From the NCBI GenBank assembly GCA_018267475.1, contig JAFDYI010000007.1, forward strand, positions 1 to 56,372: 56,372 bases of DNA. The letters run 5' to 3'. This document shows positions 5,084-13,986 of the stretch, piece by piece. Origin of the DNA: Bacteroidota bacterium. GTDB taxonomy: Bacteria > Bacteroidota > Bacteroidia > B-17B0 > Aurantibacillaceae. Within the stretch, counting starts at the first letter, position 1. Every line of letters begins with the position of its first letter. The translations under genes and the position numbers were made by a program. The notes under the pieces are model-generated. The model saw nothing but the letters and a program-made list of their open reading frames with translations. It was not told where the DNA came from and searched no databases.

Positions 5084-7975
5084 ACCTCCTTCCACGATTT
5101 TAATTTCCTCGGGGCTTAATTCATACAACTCATAAACTAACTGGTTTATTTTTTCTTCGCTGTATTCTATGCGTTGTTTTAGCTGCTCAATTTTTGTAGG
5201 CAGTTTTTCTTCTTTAATTTCTTCGTTTAGTTTTAAAAGTAAATCAACGTGTTTTATGATTTCTTCACCAATTTGTTTTTTAATTTTGGAATCTAACAAG
5301 CAAATAGGAAGCTGTTTTACATTAATAGCTTTAACTTCTGCAAACGCTTTCCCTTTCTCAGGCATCAACTTCCCATAAACAAAATCTATTAACTTGGAAT
5401 TAAGAATCCCTAACAAGAATTTTAAATCTATGGGCTCAAAATCATTTAATATACAATGAGTAGAGTGCCTTGAAATATATTGCTTTTCGTCAAGCGTGGC
5501 GATTATTTTATCAGAAGTCTGACGTATGATAATTTTCGGCGTATTAAATATCCTTGAATCTCTTAATGCAAAATCAATTTTATTCTGTTTTGTGTCAAGG
5601 TCTTTTAGCTTAATCCTGCCTCTAATAGTAGGGTCATAGTTTATCCATAATCCTTTCCAATTTGTGCAGTATCTATTTATATCCTTTCCCTCCAGAATTT
5701 TTTTGTACGTCTTCCCCTGTGATTTTTCTGAAAGAAGAACCTTAGCTACATTTCCCGTATTTACTCCATTATTTACTGAACAGAAAAAATCAAGTTTTTC
5801 CCCATGAAGATATATTTTATTAAGAACTTTTTGGAAAATTGGATTCGTGAATGAAAATGATTTATTTTCTCCAATTAGAATTTCTTTTTGATTTATTACA
5901 ATAGGCTTTTTATTAGAAAATTCATTCGCCTCATTAATGTCATAACAGTTTATTTTCGGGTTAGACTCTTTTAAGTTTTCAAACACAGAAATAAAAGTAC
6001 CTCCAGTCGTTGCATCTTCAAAAACTTCGTAGTTAATTTTATTGAGAAAATGTATTTTACTGTTTTTAGTAAAATGCTCACGCAGTTTTCTATAATAAAT
6101 ATTATCTATAAAGGTACGCGGAACAATAAAGCTAACTAATCCATTTTCTTTTAAAATCTTTAAGGCTTTTTCATAAAAAAAAGCATATAAATTGGGTTTA
6201 TAATCATTAGATAAATATCGCGAAAGTAAATAGTCAACTTCGGGTTTTAAAAACAAAGTATCTTCCTTTCCCCCAATGGTTACATAAGGCGGATTACCAA
6301 TAACTACATCAAAGCCGCCAACCTCCCCCTTGCCCCCTCCAGAGGGGGAAAATACCTGCGGAAATTGTTTTTTCCAAGAGAAAGGTTTTATCTTTTTTTC
6401 AAAACCTAAATCAATTTCATTATCGTAAAAATCGGTATCAATTAAGCTATTTCCATCTTTAACGTTATTATCTAAATCGGGTAGTACTCTTTCGTGAAAT
6501 AAACTTATTTGCTGTTTAATGCTGGCTTCGGTTTCGCCTTCCATACATTTAAGCAATAAGCTAAGTTTACTTACTTCTACGGCATTGGCATCTAAATCAA
6601 CACCATAAATGTTATTAATAAGTATGTGTTTTTTTTCGTGTGTGGTTAAAGTGCCTTGTGGTGTAAAAGGGTTGTCTTTTCCTTTTTTATCGGCATAGCC
6701 TTTTTGGTGGTACCAATTTATATGGTAGTTTAATAGATACTCAAAAGCGCCTAACAAAAAAGAACCACTGCCGCAAGCCGGGTCAACAATTTTTATTTTT
6801 TCAATTTCTTTGGGTGTTTTGCCGTCAATAAGTTTGCCTACGGTGTTTTTTACAATATAATCTACTATGTATTGTGGTGTATAAAAAACGCCGCCTGCTT
6901 TACGCACTTCAGGTTTTTCTTCAATTTTTACCCCACGTGCAGGGGTAATGCGTATTACTTTACCTAAAAATTGTTCGTAAGCGTTACCCAGTATTTCAAC
7001 CGGCATTACACTAAACTCAAAATTGCATTTTGGGTAATACAACTCATCAATAACATTTTTAATAACCTTGTTATCTATTTTAAGTATGGGCGTAATAGTA
7101 TCTTTTTCAAAGTCAAACAAACCGCTGTTGTATTTATCGTCAGCCTGTTTAAATAAATCAAGTAAATTAGTATAAGCGTTACCCTTTGATGCGGCTTGTT
7201 GTAACTGCCCGTAAGGCTCAATAGAGCGGTCTTCGCAAAAGCGCAGAAAAATTAAACGGTCAATAGTTTGCTGAACGGTGTAGTTTAACTCTTCGTCGTT
7301 TATTTTTTTATTATTTACAACAAAACTTGTGGCTAGGTATTTACGCCATTGGTCTAGGCTTTGTACAAAGCGTTTATCGAGCGTATCAGTTCCTTTTTTG
7401 TTGGCACTGCCTTGTATAAATTTATCAAAGCGCCCTTTAGTAACGGCTTCGTGGCTAAAGGTATCGTATATAAAATCAAATTCTTTTATATAGTCTTCAA
7501 AGCCAATATATTTTAAACGCGCCACCGTTGCGCTATCGTTTAAGTTAGGAACTTTAGAGCAATCGTAAACAATAAAATCTTCAAAATTGGTAAGGATAGA
7601 AACGTGCGCCTGTGCGCTGCTTCCATAACGCCTTAATTGGTAGGCAGATTCCTTATTTGTTTTAATAGCAACCGAAGGCTTTTTTGCCTCTACATAAAAC
7701 AATCTTTTTTTGCCGCTGCCCGATAAACGAAAACCATAGTCGGGTGCTTTTGCTTTGCCGCGCACCACCACTTTGTCTTCATAAATTACCTCTCGGTATG
7801 CTTCGCTGTCGCCTTTTTCGTTATCAATATCCCAACCCAATGCTTTAAAAAATGGATTAATAAAATCCTGTCTTGTTTTTTGTTCGTTGTATTCGGGCAG
7901 GTGGTATTCTTTGCGATGTTCGGCAAAACGCGCTACGAGTTTGGTAATAATTGATTTTGCTTCTTCGCGAGTCAT
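5072..7975 (-). CDS. Single-chain restriction-modification enzyme (HsdR_N nuclease plus N6-adenine methylase, type IIG-like)
   Basis: The 967-residue enzyme starts with a type I HsdR N-terminal-like nuclease domain: PDY at residues 78-80 and EAK at 96-98 give the PD-(D/E)XK signature. The Eco57I/TaqI-like methylase follows, with SAM-binding DPACGSGSFL at about 398 and catalytic NPPY at 561-564. The C-terminal 350 residues (NGVNTGNVAK, ISRHSTHCIL, KQLPICLL) look like a TaqI-type target-recognition domain with a coiled-coil end. It should methylate adenine and cut at one recognition site. Residues 543-552 (SPSGGGKGEV) are an in-frame palindrome insertion shortly before NPPY; the reading frame is otherwise intact. 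First gene of a three-gene operon. Confidence 0.85.
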   Translation of the reverse strand: MTREEAKSIITKLVARFAEHRKEYHLPEYNEQKTRQDFINPFFKALGWDIDNEKGDSEAYREVIYEDKVVVRGKAKAPDYGFRLSGSGKKRLFYVEAKKPSVAIKTNKESAYQLRRYGSSAQAHVSILTNFEDFIVYDCSKVPNLNDSATVARLKYIGFEDYIKEFDFIYDTFSHEAVTKGRFDKFIQGSANKKGTDTLDKRFVQSLDQWRKYLATSFVVNNKKINDEELNYTVQQTIDRLIFLRFCEDRSIEPYGQLQQAASKGNAYTNLLDLFKQADDKYNSGLFDFEKDTITPILKIDNKVIKNVIDELYYPKCNFEFSVMPVEILGNAYEQFLGKVIRITPARGVKIEEKPEVRKAGGVFYTPQYIVDYIVKNTVGKLIDGKTPKEIEKIKIVDPACGSGSFLLGAFEYLLNYHINWYHQKGYADKKGKDNPFTPQGTLTTHEKKHILINNIYGVDLDANAVEVSKLSLLLKCMEGETEASIKQQISLFHERVLPDLDNNVKDGNSLIDTDFYDNEIDLGFEKKIKPFSWKKQFPQVFSPSGGGKGEVGGFDVVIGNPPYVTIGGKEDTLFLKPEVDYLLSRYLSNDYKPNLYAFFYEKALKILKENGLVSFIVPRTFIDNIYYRKLREHFTKNSKIHFLNKINYEVFEDATTGGTFISVFENLKESNPKINCYDINEANEFSNKKPIVINQKEILIGENKSFSFTNPIFQKVLNKIYLHGEKLDFFCSVNNGVNTGNVAKVLLSEKSQGKTYKKILEGKDINRYCTNWKGLWINYDPTIRGRIKLKDLDTKQNKIDFALRDSRIFNTPKIIIRQTSDKIIATLDEKQYISRHSTHCILNDFEPIDLKFLLGILNSKLIDFVYGKLMPEKGKAFAEVKAINVKQLPICLLDSKIKKQIGEEIIKHVDLLLKLNEEIKEEKLPTKIEQLKQRIEYSEEKINQLVYELYELSPEEIKIVEGGSNE
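6320..6349 (+). repeat. GC-rich palindromic element, copy B, inside the methylase
   Basis: The element is identical to copy A apart from one loop base (29/30). It is read in frame as SPSGGGKGEV eight residues before the NPPY motif, so the element has inserted without breaking the gene. The hairpin core is CCCCCTC-CA-GAGGGGG. Confidence 0.8.
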
Positions 7976-8016
7976 ACAATAAAGGTCGGGTATAATGTTT
8001 TGATGGTTTTTTTGTG

Positions 8017-10683
8017 CTAATTAATAAACGTTTTTGCTTTGGCAATAGCTGCTTGCAGGCCCTCGGTTTTATTGCCTCCGGCCTGTGCATAAAAAGATTG
8101 GCCGCCTCCGCCTCCATTTATTTCTTTGGCTATTTCGCGTACTATTTTTCCGGCATCTAATTTTTTTTCTTGTACTAAATTGTCGGATATAATCAGTGAA
8201 ATGCTGGGCTTGCCTTTTACCTCGGCGCCTAATACACAGTATAGATTATCTACCTGTGTGCGAATATCAAACAATAGGTTTTTTATTTCTTCGGCGCTAT
8301 CCAATTCAATTTTTTCGGCAATAAGGTTGACGTTGTTTATGGTTTGTTTTTTTTGCAGCAATTCTTTTTTTAACACGTTTGATTTTTCTTTCATAAAAGC
8401 CTGTACTTGCTTTTGTAAGTGATGGTTTTCTTCTAATAAGGTGTTGATGCTTTTTAGCACATCGGCCGGATTTTTCAGTGCGTGCTTTATTTGATTTAGT
8501 TGTTCGCTTTGCTGTTCAAAAAACGTTTCGGTAGTGGTAGAAGTAATGGCTTCTATACGGCGAATGCCTGCTGCTATGGCGCTTTCGGAGCTTATTTTAA
8601 ACAAGCCTATTTGCCCGGTGGCTTTTACGTGGGTGCCGCCGCACAGCTCTACCGAGTAGTTTCTATCAAAAGCTACCACGCGCACAATTTCTCCGTATTT
8701 TTCGCCAAACAAAGCCATAGCCCCTGTCTTTTTTGCGTCTTCTAATGCCATAAGCTGAATATCAGAAGCTATGTTTTCTCTTACTTTTGTATTTACAATA
8801 TGTTCTATCTGACGTATTTCTGGTTCCGATATTTTTGCGAAATGCGAAAAGTCAAAACGCAGATGCTCCTCGCTTACCAAACTCCCTTTTTGTTCTACGT
8901 GTGTGCCTAACACTTGGCGTAGCGCCGCGTGCAACAGGTGTGTGGCGCTGTGGTTGTTGGCAATAAGGTTTCGGCGGTTTTTATCCACATGTGCCATAAA
9001 GGAGGAACTAAGGCTGCGCGGCAATTTATCAGTAACATGAATGATGATCCCGTTTTCTTTTTTTGTGTCAGAAATAAGTACCTCTTCATTAGCGCTGATC
9101 AGTTTTCCGCTATCGCCTACTTGCCCGCCGCTTTCGGCATAAAAAGGGGTTACGTTAAGTACCAGTTGAAACTGTTCTTTGTTTTTTGTTTTTATTTTTC
9201 GGTACCGGGTAATGTAGCACTCGGCATCGGTATCCTCATAGCCTACAAATTTTACTTCACGACCTCGGTCGGTATTCCATTGCACGGCGGTATAAACCCA
9301 ATCGTCTGTATTAACTTGAGTGGCAGCACGCGAACGGTTTTTTTGTTCTTCAAGGCAGGTATCAAACTCTTTTTCATCAATAGATAAGCCATAACCGCGC
9401 ACAATAAGCGACGTTAAATCCAATGGAAACCCAAAGGTATCGTAGAGTTCAAAAACAGTTTTGCCATCTATTATTTTTTTCTTTTGGTTGTTTACAACAT
9501 CTAAGCACAGGTTGTCAATGCGGCGCAGGCCAATATCTAACGTTTTATAAAAAGAATTTTCTTCTTCTTTTATTACTTTTTCAATTAACAATTTTTGCGA
9601 AATGAGTTCCGGAAAGGCTTGCCCCATGTGATTGGCCAAAACCGGCACCAGGCGATACAAAAAAGGCTCTTTTAAGCCTAACGATTGGTAGCCATAACGA
9701 ACGGCACGGCGTAAAATACGACGAATAACATAGCCCGCACCAGTATTGCTGGGCAGCTGCCCATCGGCAATAGAAAAGGATATGGCGCGTATGTGATCAG
9801 CAATAACCCGTATGGCTATATTGATAACCAATTGCGTTTTGTGTTGTTCCTCATTTACAGGTTTGTAATGATGCCCACACAGCGATTCTATTTTTTCTAT
9901 AATGGGGGAAAACACGTCGGTATCGTAATTGCTTTGTTTATGTTGCAGTACGCGCACCAAGCGCTCAAAGCCCATACCGGTATCTACGTGTTGTTTAGGC
10001 AGCTTTACTAAAGAGCCATCGGCGCGACGCTCAAACTCCATAAATACGTTGTTCCAAATTTCAATTACCTGTGGATTATCGCTGTTTACTAAGGCGGCTC
10101 CATTTGTTTGTTTTCGTTCTTCTTCGCTCCTCCCGTCGTAGTGTATTTCGCTGCAAGGGCCGCAGGGGCCTTGGTCTCCCATTTCCCAAAAATTATCTTT
10201 TTTGTTTCCTTTTAAAATACGGTCTTCGGCAAGGTGTTGTTTCCAAAAGTCGTACGAGTCTTGATCAAAAGCTAAATTTTCTTTTGCGTCTCCTTCAAAC
10301 ACAGTAACATACAATCGGTTTTTATCTATTTTATATACTTCGGTTAGCAGCTCCCAAGCCCAGGCAATGGCTTCTTTTTTAAAGTAGTCGCCAAAGCTCC
10401 AATTACCCAGCATTTCAAACATGGTATGGTGGTAGGTATCTACTCCTACTTCTTCTAAATCATTATGTTTACCGCTTACACGCAGGCATTTTTGGGTATC
10501 GGCTATGCGCGAAAATTTAATAGGGGCATTGCCCAAAAACAAATCTTTAAAAGGAGCCATACCGCTGTTGTTGAACATAAGGGTAGGATCGTTTTTTACT
10601 ACCATGGGGGCAGAGGGCACTATTTCATGACCTTTTGATTTAAAAAAATCTAAAAATTGCTGGCGAATTTGATTGGCGTTCAT
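8017..10683 (-). CDS. alaS: Alanine-tRNA ligase
   Basis: AlaRS charges tRNA-Ala and edits mischarged Ser/Gly in the cytoplasm. From MNANQIRQQF the protein is 888 residues, the normal length for the family. The class II core (DFFKSKGHEIVPS, FEMLGNWSFGDYF) is followed by the editing domain with the zinc motifs NHSATHLLHAAL and CGGTH, then a C-terminal coiled coil and a DHHA1 Gly-rich region (GGGGGQSFYAQAGG). The open frame extends 130 codons further upstream, but a TATATTTG promoter lies just before the ATGATG, so the long version is not real. The start may be the ATG three bases earlier. The gene is divergent from clpS. Confidence 0.95.
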   Translation of the reverse strand: MNANQIRQQFLDFFKSKGHEIVPSAPMVVKNDPTLMFNNSGMAPFKDLFLGNAPIKFSRIADTQKCLRVSGKHNDLEEVGVDTYHHTMFEMLGNWSFGDYFKKEAIAWAWELLTEVYKIDKNRLYVTVFEGDAKENLAFDQDSYDFWKQHLAEDRILKGNKKDNFWEMGDQGPCGPCSEIHYDGRSEEERKQTNGAALVNSDNPQVIEIWNNVFMEFERRADGSLVKLPKQHVDTGMGFERLVRVLQHKQSNYDTDVFSPIIEKIESLCGHHYKPVNEEQHKTQLVINIAIRVIADHIRAISFSIADGQLPSNTGAGYVIRRILRRAVRYGYQSLGLKEPFLYRLVPVLANHMGQAFPELISQKLLIEKVIKEEENSFYKTLDIGLRRIDNLCLDVVNNQKKKIIDGKTVFELYDTFGFPLDLTSLIVRGYGLSIDEKEFDTCLEEQKNRSRAATQVNTDDWVYTAVQWNTDRGREVKFVGYEDTDAECYITRYRKIKTKNKEQFQLVLNVTPFYAESGGQVGDSGKLISANEEVLISDTKKENGIIIHVTDKLPRSLSSSFMAHVDKNRRNLIANNHSATHLLHAALRQVLGTHVEQKGSLVSEEHLRFDFSHFAKISEPEIRQIEHIVNTKVRENIASDIQLMALEDAKKTGAMALFGEKYGEIVRVVAFDRNYSVELCGGTHVKATGQIGLFKISSESAIAAGIRRIEAITSTTTETFFEQQSEQLNQIKHALKNPADVLKSINTLLEENHHLQKQVQAFMKEKSNVLKKELLQKKQTINNVNLIAEKIELDSAEEIKNLLFDIRTQVDNLYCVLGAEVKGKPSISLIISDNLVQEKKLDAGKIVREIAKEINGGGGGQSFYAQAGGNKTEGLQAAIAKAKTFIN

Positions 10684-10691
10684 CATAGCCG

Positions 10692-10699
10692 CAAATATA
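10692..10699 (-). promoter_or_regulatory. -7 promoter element of alaS
   Basis: On the minus strand this reads TATATTTG, followed by only five bases before ATGATG. The spacing predicts a leaderless or nearly leaderless alaS transcript and fixes the start codon. Confidence 0.6.
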
Positions 10700-10817
10700 G
10701 TCATTTCACAACGAATGTAACACCATGCTCTATGTTGTGCGTGTTTTCTACTTTTAAAGATGCCTTCCTGAAAATAATAAAGCAGCTCCGGAGCGACAAT
10801 ATATGCAAAAAAATAAG

Positions 10818-10825
10818 TACCTTTA
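10818..10825 (+). promoter_or_regulatory. Probable -7 promoter element of the clpS operon
   Basis: TACCTTTA matches TAnnTTTG except for the last base and lies 19 bases before the clpS ATG. It is the only good candidate in the divergent alaS-clpS gap. Confidence 0.4.
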
Positions 10826-10844
10826 CTAAAATTTTTGTAACAGC

Positions 10845-11120
10845 ATGGAAACCGAATTGTTAGAGCAAACCCGAGCGCATAGCGAGCAAAAAGTTCAACC
10901 AGTAAGAGAGCTTGTTTTATACAATGATGATGTAAACACCTTTGATTTTGTGATAGAAACACTGGTGCAGGTATGTCAGCATCAAACCCTACAAGCCGAG
11001 CAATGCGCTTACATTGTGCATTACAAGGGAAAATGTGAGGTAAAAAAAGGCAGCCTTTCAGAGTTAAAACCATTGTGTCGGGCTCTTTTAGATAAAGGGC
11101 TGAGCGCCTCTATCAAATAA
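10845..11120 (+). CDS. clpS: ATP-dependent Clp protease adaptor ClpS
   Basis: ClpS binds N-degron substrates and hands them to the ClpA/ClpC unfoldase. The 91-residue protein has the family core ELVLYNDDVNTFDFVIETLV, where the NDD of the first strand belongs to the substrate pocket. The second half (CAYIVHYKGKCEVKKGS) gives the expected His/Gly-containing face that contacts the Clp N-domain. Its N-terminal tail is short and acidic, as usual. It is the first gene of a run with the RluA synthase, arfB, tatC and ispD at short spacing. Confidence 0.9.
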   Translation: METELLEQTRAHSEQKVQPVRELVLYNDDVNTFDFVIETLVQVCQHQTLQAEQCAYIVHYKGKCEVKKGSLSELKPLCRALLDKGLSASIK

Positions 11121-11138
11121 CGTTTACACCTCATTTTT

Positions 11139-11813
11139 TTGGAATTAGAAATTTTATACGAAGACAACCACTTAATTGCTGTGAATAAAAAGCCCGGACA
11201 TATTATACAGGGAGATAAAACGGGTGACGAGCCTTTATCCGAAAAAGTAAAGCAATGGCTAAAAGAAAAACACAACAAGCCCGGCAATGTATTTGCTGGG
11301 GTTATTCATCGTATTGACAGGCCGGTAAGCGGTGTGGTATTGTTTGCTAAAACCAGCAAAGCTTTAGCGCGCATGAACGAACTTTTTAGAGATAGAAAAA
11401 TAGAAAAAACCTATTGGGCAGTAGTAAAAAACAAACCACCACAAAACAAACAAACCTTAGTACACTACCTAATTAAAGACGAAAAAAACAATCGATCAAA
11501 AGCGGTAACACCAGAAAACAAAAAAGCTTTGCGTTCTGAATTAGACTACCAAGTAGTGGCGCAAACAAATACCTATTTTTTATTAGAAATAAAACCAACC
11601 ACCGGCAGGCATCATCAAATACGGGTACAACTGGCAGCTATTGGCTGCCCTATAAAAGGCGATGTGAAATATGGGTTTAAACGTACTAACGACGATGGCT
11701 CCATTCATTTACACGCCCGCTCTCTACACTTTATACATCCCGTAAGTAAAGAACCGATTGATATTGTAGCGCCGCCGCCTAACGAAACGGTATGGAACGC
11801 CTGCAATAAATAA
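11139..11813 (+). CDS. RluA-family RNA pseudouridine synthase
   Basis: The 224-residue single-domain enzyme isomerises uridine to pseudouridine in rRNA or tRNA. The catalytic Asp lies in HRIDRPVSGVVLFAKTSKAL, and TGRHHQIRVQLA is the second conserved motif. There is no S4 domain, so it is closer to the RluA/TruC-like short members than to RluD, and the target uridine cannot be assigned. The start is TTG: MELEILYEDNHL matches the family N-terminus and no ATG lies in frame before it. It begins 18 bases after clpS. Confidence 0.88.
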   Translation: MELEILYEDNHLIAVNKKPGHIIQGDKTGDEPLSEKVKQWLKEKHNKPGNVFAGVIHRIDRPVSGVVLFAKTSKALARMNELFRDRKIEKTYWAVVKNKPPQNKQTLVHYLIKDEKNNRSKAVTPENKKALRSELDYQVVAQTNTYFLLEIKPTTGRHHQIRVQLAAIGCPIKGDVKYGFKRTNDDGSIHLHARSLHFIHPVSKEPIDIVAPPPNETVWNACNK

Positions 11814-11830
11814 AAAATACGCATAAAACG

Positions 11831-12241
11831 GTGAAAAAAATAGATGAAAAAATACAAACCGAGTTTATCATAAAAACCTCGCGCAGCGGTGGTAAAGGCG
11901 GGCAACACGTAAATAAAGTAGAAACCAAAGTAGAGTTGGCTTTTTGTATTGCTCAATCTCTTTTTTTAAGTGAGGAACAAAAGACTCTTTTAGTAAAAAA
12001 AGTATCTAACAAGATAGATAGCAAGGGTTTTTTTCACTTGCACGAAGATGGATCGCGCTCGCAGTACACCAATAAAGAAAAACTCATAAAAAAAGCATTG
12101 AAAATACTAGAACTAGCTCTTGTAAAACCAAAAAAAAGGATATCTACTAAAATAAGTAAAGCAGTTAAAAAGAAACGCAGTCAAGAAAAAAAATCGCTTA
12201 GCGAGCTAAAAAAAACGAGAAGCAAAAAAATAGATTTTTAG
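11831..12241 (+). CDS. arfB: Ribosome-rescue peptidyl-tRNA hydrolase ArfB (YaeJ-like)
   Basis: The 136-residue protein contains the release-factor GGQ loop (SGGKGGQHVNKVETK) and none of the codon-recognition domains of RF1/RF2. It ends in a strongly basic tail (KAVKKKRSQEKKSLSELKK), which in ArfB enters the empty mRNA channel of stalled ribosomes. It should free ribosomes stuck on truncated mRNA by hydrolysing peptidyl-tRNA. The start codon is GTG. It lies 17 bases after the pseudouridine synthase and is probably in the same transcript. Confidence 0.9.
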   Translation: MKKIDEKIQTEFIIKTSRSGGKGGQHVNKVETKVELAFCIAQSLFLSEEQKTLLVKKVSNKIDSKGFFHLHEDGSRSQYTNKEKLIKKALKILELALVKPKKRISTKISKAVKKKRSQEKKSLSELKKTRSKKIDF

Positions 12242-12393
12242 TCCAAAGCATTCTAAATATTTTGTAAAGAAAGTTGTTTTTTAAGTAACTACCATGATCT
12301 TTTGGGCGTTCCGCGCCAAAACATTTCTTCTTACAGCAAGCGCAACTCTTTTTTTCTATTATTTCAAAAAACCGATCCCTATAAAAATTATTG

Positions 12394-12401
12394 TACTTTT
12401 G
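12394..12401 (+). promoter_or_regulatory. -7 promoter element of tatC
   Basis: TACTTTTG is an exact TAnnTTTG match with six bases between it and the tatC ATG. The same six-base spacing is seen at two other genes in the window. Confidence 0.55.
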
Positions 12402-12407
12402 TGCGCT

Positions 12408-13214
12408 ATGGCAACAAGCAAGGGCGATATGCCTTTTTTTGAACACATTGAAGCCTTACGAGGGCACCTGATGCGCAGTGTATTGGTGGTAGCGGTATTG
12501 GGTATTGTTTTGTTTTTTTACAACGATATTTTATTCGGCAAAATAATATTTGGCCCCCGTCATCAAGACTTTATTACCTATCGCGTTATTTGCGCGCTGG
12601 GGCATCGTTTTTTTCACGATAACTCCGCTTGCATACAAGTAGCTACACAAGAACTTATCAATACCGACCTGGCCGGACAATTTACTATGCACATGTGGAT
12701 TTCATTTATAGGCGGCGTTATTTTAGGAATGCCTTATATTTTATGGGAACTGTGGCGTTTTATAAGTCCTGCTTTGAGAGATAGTGAAACAAAACCCGTA
12801 AAAGGATTTGTTTTTATATCAACTCTGCTTTTTTTAACCGGGGTAGCTTTTAGTTATTTTTTGGTGTTTCCACTTACCTGGAATTTTTTAGCCCCTTACG
12901 CAGTAAGCAACGATGTAAAAAATTTAATTTCGTTCGATTCGTATGTGTCCAATCTTACCACTCTTACCGTAGCTTTTGGTTTGGTATTTGAAATGCCGGT
13001 AGTTGTTTATTTTTTAAGTCGTATCAACATACTTACCCCTGTTTTTATGCGAAAATACAGGCGCCATGCGGTGGTTGTTATTTTAGTTTTGGCGGCGCTT
13101 ATTACCCCTACCTCCGACATTCCTACTATGATGGCGGTATTTGTGCCTTTATATGCTCTGTACGAAATCAGTATTTTTGTGTCGGCTTTTGTTACCAAAA
13201 AATATAACACCTAA
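12408..13214 (+). CDS. tatC: Sec-independent protein translocase TatC
   Basis: TatC is the six-helix membrane receptor for twin-arginine signal peptides. From MATSKGDMPFFEHIEALRG the protein is 268 residues with six predicted membrane helices. It has the cytoplasmic N-terminal FFEHIEALRGHLMRS motif and the conserved ILWELWRFISPAL loop. A longer in-frame extension exists upstream, but the promoter just before this ATG makes it unlikely. No tatA/B gene is nearby. ispD follows after three bases. Confidence 0.93.
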   Translation: MATSKGDMPFFEHIEALRGHLMRSVLVVAVLGIVLFFYNDILFGKIIFGPRHQDFITYRVICALGHRFFHDNSACIQVATQELINTDLAGQFTMHMWISFIGGVILGMPYILWELWRFISPALRDSETKPVKGFVFISTLLFLTGVAFSYFLVFPLTWNFLAPYAVSNDVKNLISFDSYVSNLTTLTVAFGLVFEMPVVVYFLSRINILTPVFMRKYRRHAVVVILVLAALITPTSDIPTMMAVFVPLYALYEISIFVSAFVTKKYNT

Positions 13215-13217
13215 AAA

Positions 13218-13883
13218 ATGCGAGCCCTTATCATAGTTGCAGGAGGCACCGGTAGCCGTATGAATGCCGAACTCCCTAAGCAACTACTGCCTATACATCA
13301 AAAACCCATTATAGTGCATAGCATCGAAAAGTTTGTTGCCTTTGATGCGTCCATGCAGATTATTATTTCTCTACATTCGGATTATTTTAATTTGTTTGAA
13401 CAAATAAAAAACACCTATAACCTGTCGGTGCAAGTAGTTTCTGGTGGCGACACCCGCTTTCATTCGGTGCAAAACGCCTTAGCTGTGCTGCATGATGAAG
13501 TAAACATAGTGGGAGTGCACGACGCGGCTCGTCCGTTAGTAAGCTTGCAAACGATTGAAAATACATTTTCAGCCGCTGAAAAATTGGGTGCAGCAATTCC
13601 GGTAATTGATATGAATGAATCGCTGCGCGAGGTAGAAAACAATACCTCAAAAGCGGTTGATAGAACAAAATACAAAACAGTACAAACCCCTCAATGTTTT
13701 AAAAAAAACATTTTGATTGGTGCCTACGAAACGCCCTACAACCCTTTGTTTACTGACGATGCCAGCGTTGTGGAAAAAAATGGGTACAAAATTTTTCTTA
13801 CCGAAGGGAATATAGAAAATATAAAAATTACCTATCCGCAAGATTTGAGATGGGCGGAGATGCTGCTACATGCATCAACCTAA
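13218..13883 (+). CDS. ispD: 2-C-methyl-D-erythritol 4-phosphate cytidylyltransferase
   Basis: IspD couples MEP to CTP in the non-mevalonate isoprenoid pathway. The 221-residue protein shows the nucleotide-binding loop GGTGSRMNAELPKQLL, the HDAARPLV motif and the TPQCFKK and DDASVVE motifs that shape the active site. The length is normal. It begins three bases after tatC and is translationally linked to it. Confidence 0.93.
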   Translation: MRALIIVAGGTGSRMNAELPKQLLPIHQKPIIVHSIEKFVAFDASMQIIISLHSDYFNLFEQIKNTYNLSVQVVSGGDTRFHSVQNALAVLHDEVNIVGVHDAARPLVSLQTIENTFSAAEKLGAAIPVIDMNESLREVENNTSKAVDRTKYKTVQTPQCFKKNILIGAYETPYNPLFTDDASVVEKNGYKIFLTEGNIENIKITYPQDLRWAEMLLHAST

Positions 13884-13902
13884 CAATAAAAAATAATTTC
13901 CG

Positions 13903-13910
13903 TAGTTTTG
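13903..13910 (+). promoter_or_regulatory. -7 promoter element upstream of the PolX-like gene
   Basis: TAGTTTTG matches TAnnTTTG. It lies four bases before the ATG of a 22-codon open frame and 76 bases before the PolX-like start. Confidence 0.45.
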
Positions 13911-13914
13911 TGTG

Positions 13915-13983
13915 ATGAAACTCAGCAACCCGACAAAAAAAGCAACTGTTGTTTTTCAAAAAAACAATAATAGCGTATTTTAG
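13915..13983 (+). CDS. Possible 22-codon leader peptide before the PolX-like gene
   Basis: An ATG placed directly after a TAGTTTTG promoter opens a 22-codon frame rich in Lys, Asn and Val that ends three bases before the PolX-like ATG. It has no recognisable motif and could be a coupling leader or chance. No attenuator-like hairpin is obvious. Confidence 0.25.
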   Translation: MKLSNPTKKATVVFQKNNNSVF

Positions 13984-13986
13984 CGA

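Noticed and set aside
8929-9387. 152-codon plus-strand open frame inside alaS
   Set aside because: It lies wholly opposite conserved alaS codons and the peptide is a Phe/Tyr-rich shadow.
10684-11073. N-terminal extension of AlaS by 130 codons
   Set aside because: The extension has no homology, runs through the divergent clpS gene and contains the alaS promoter; the family N-terminus is MNANQIRQQF.
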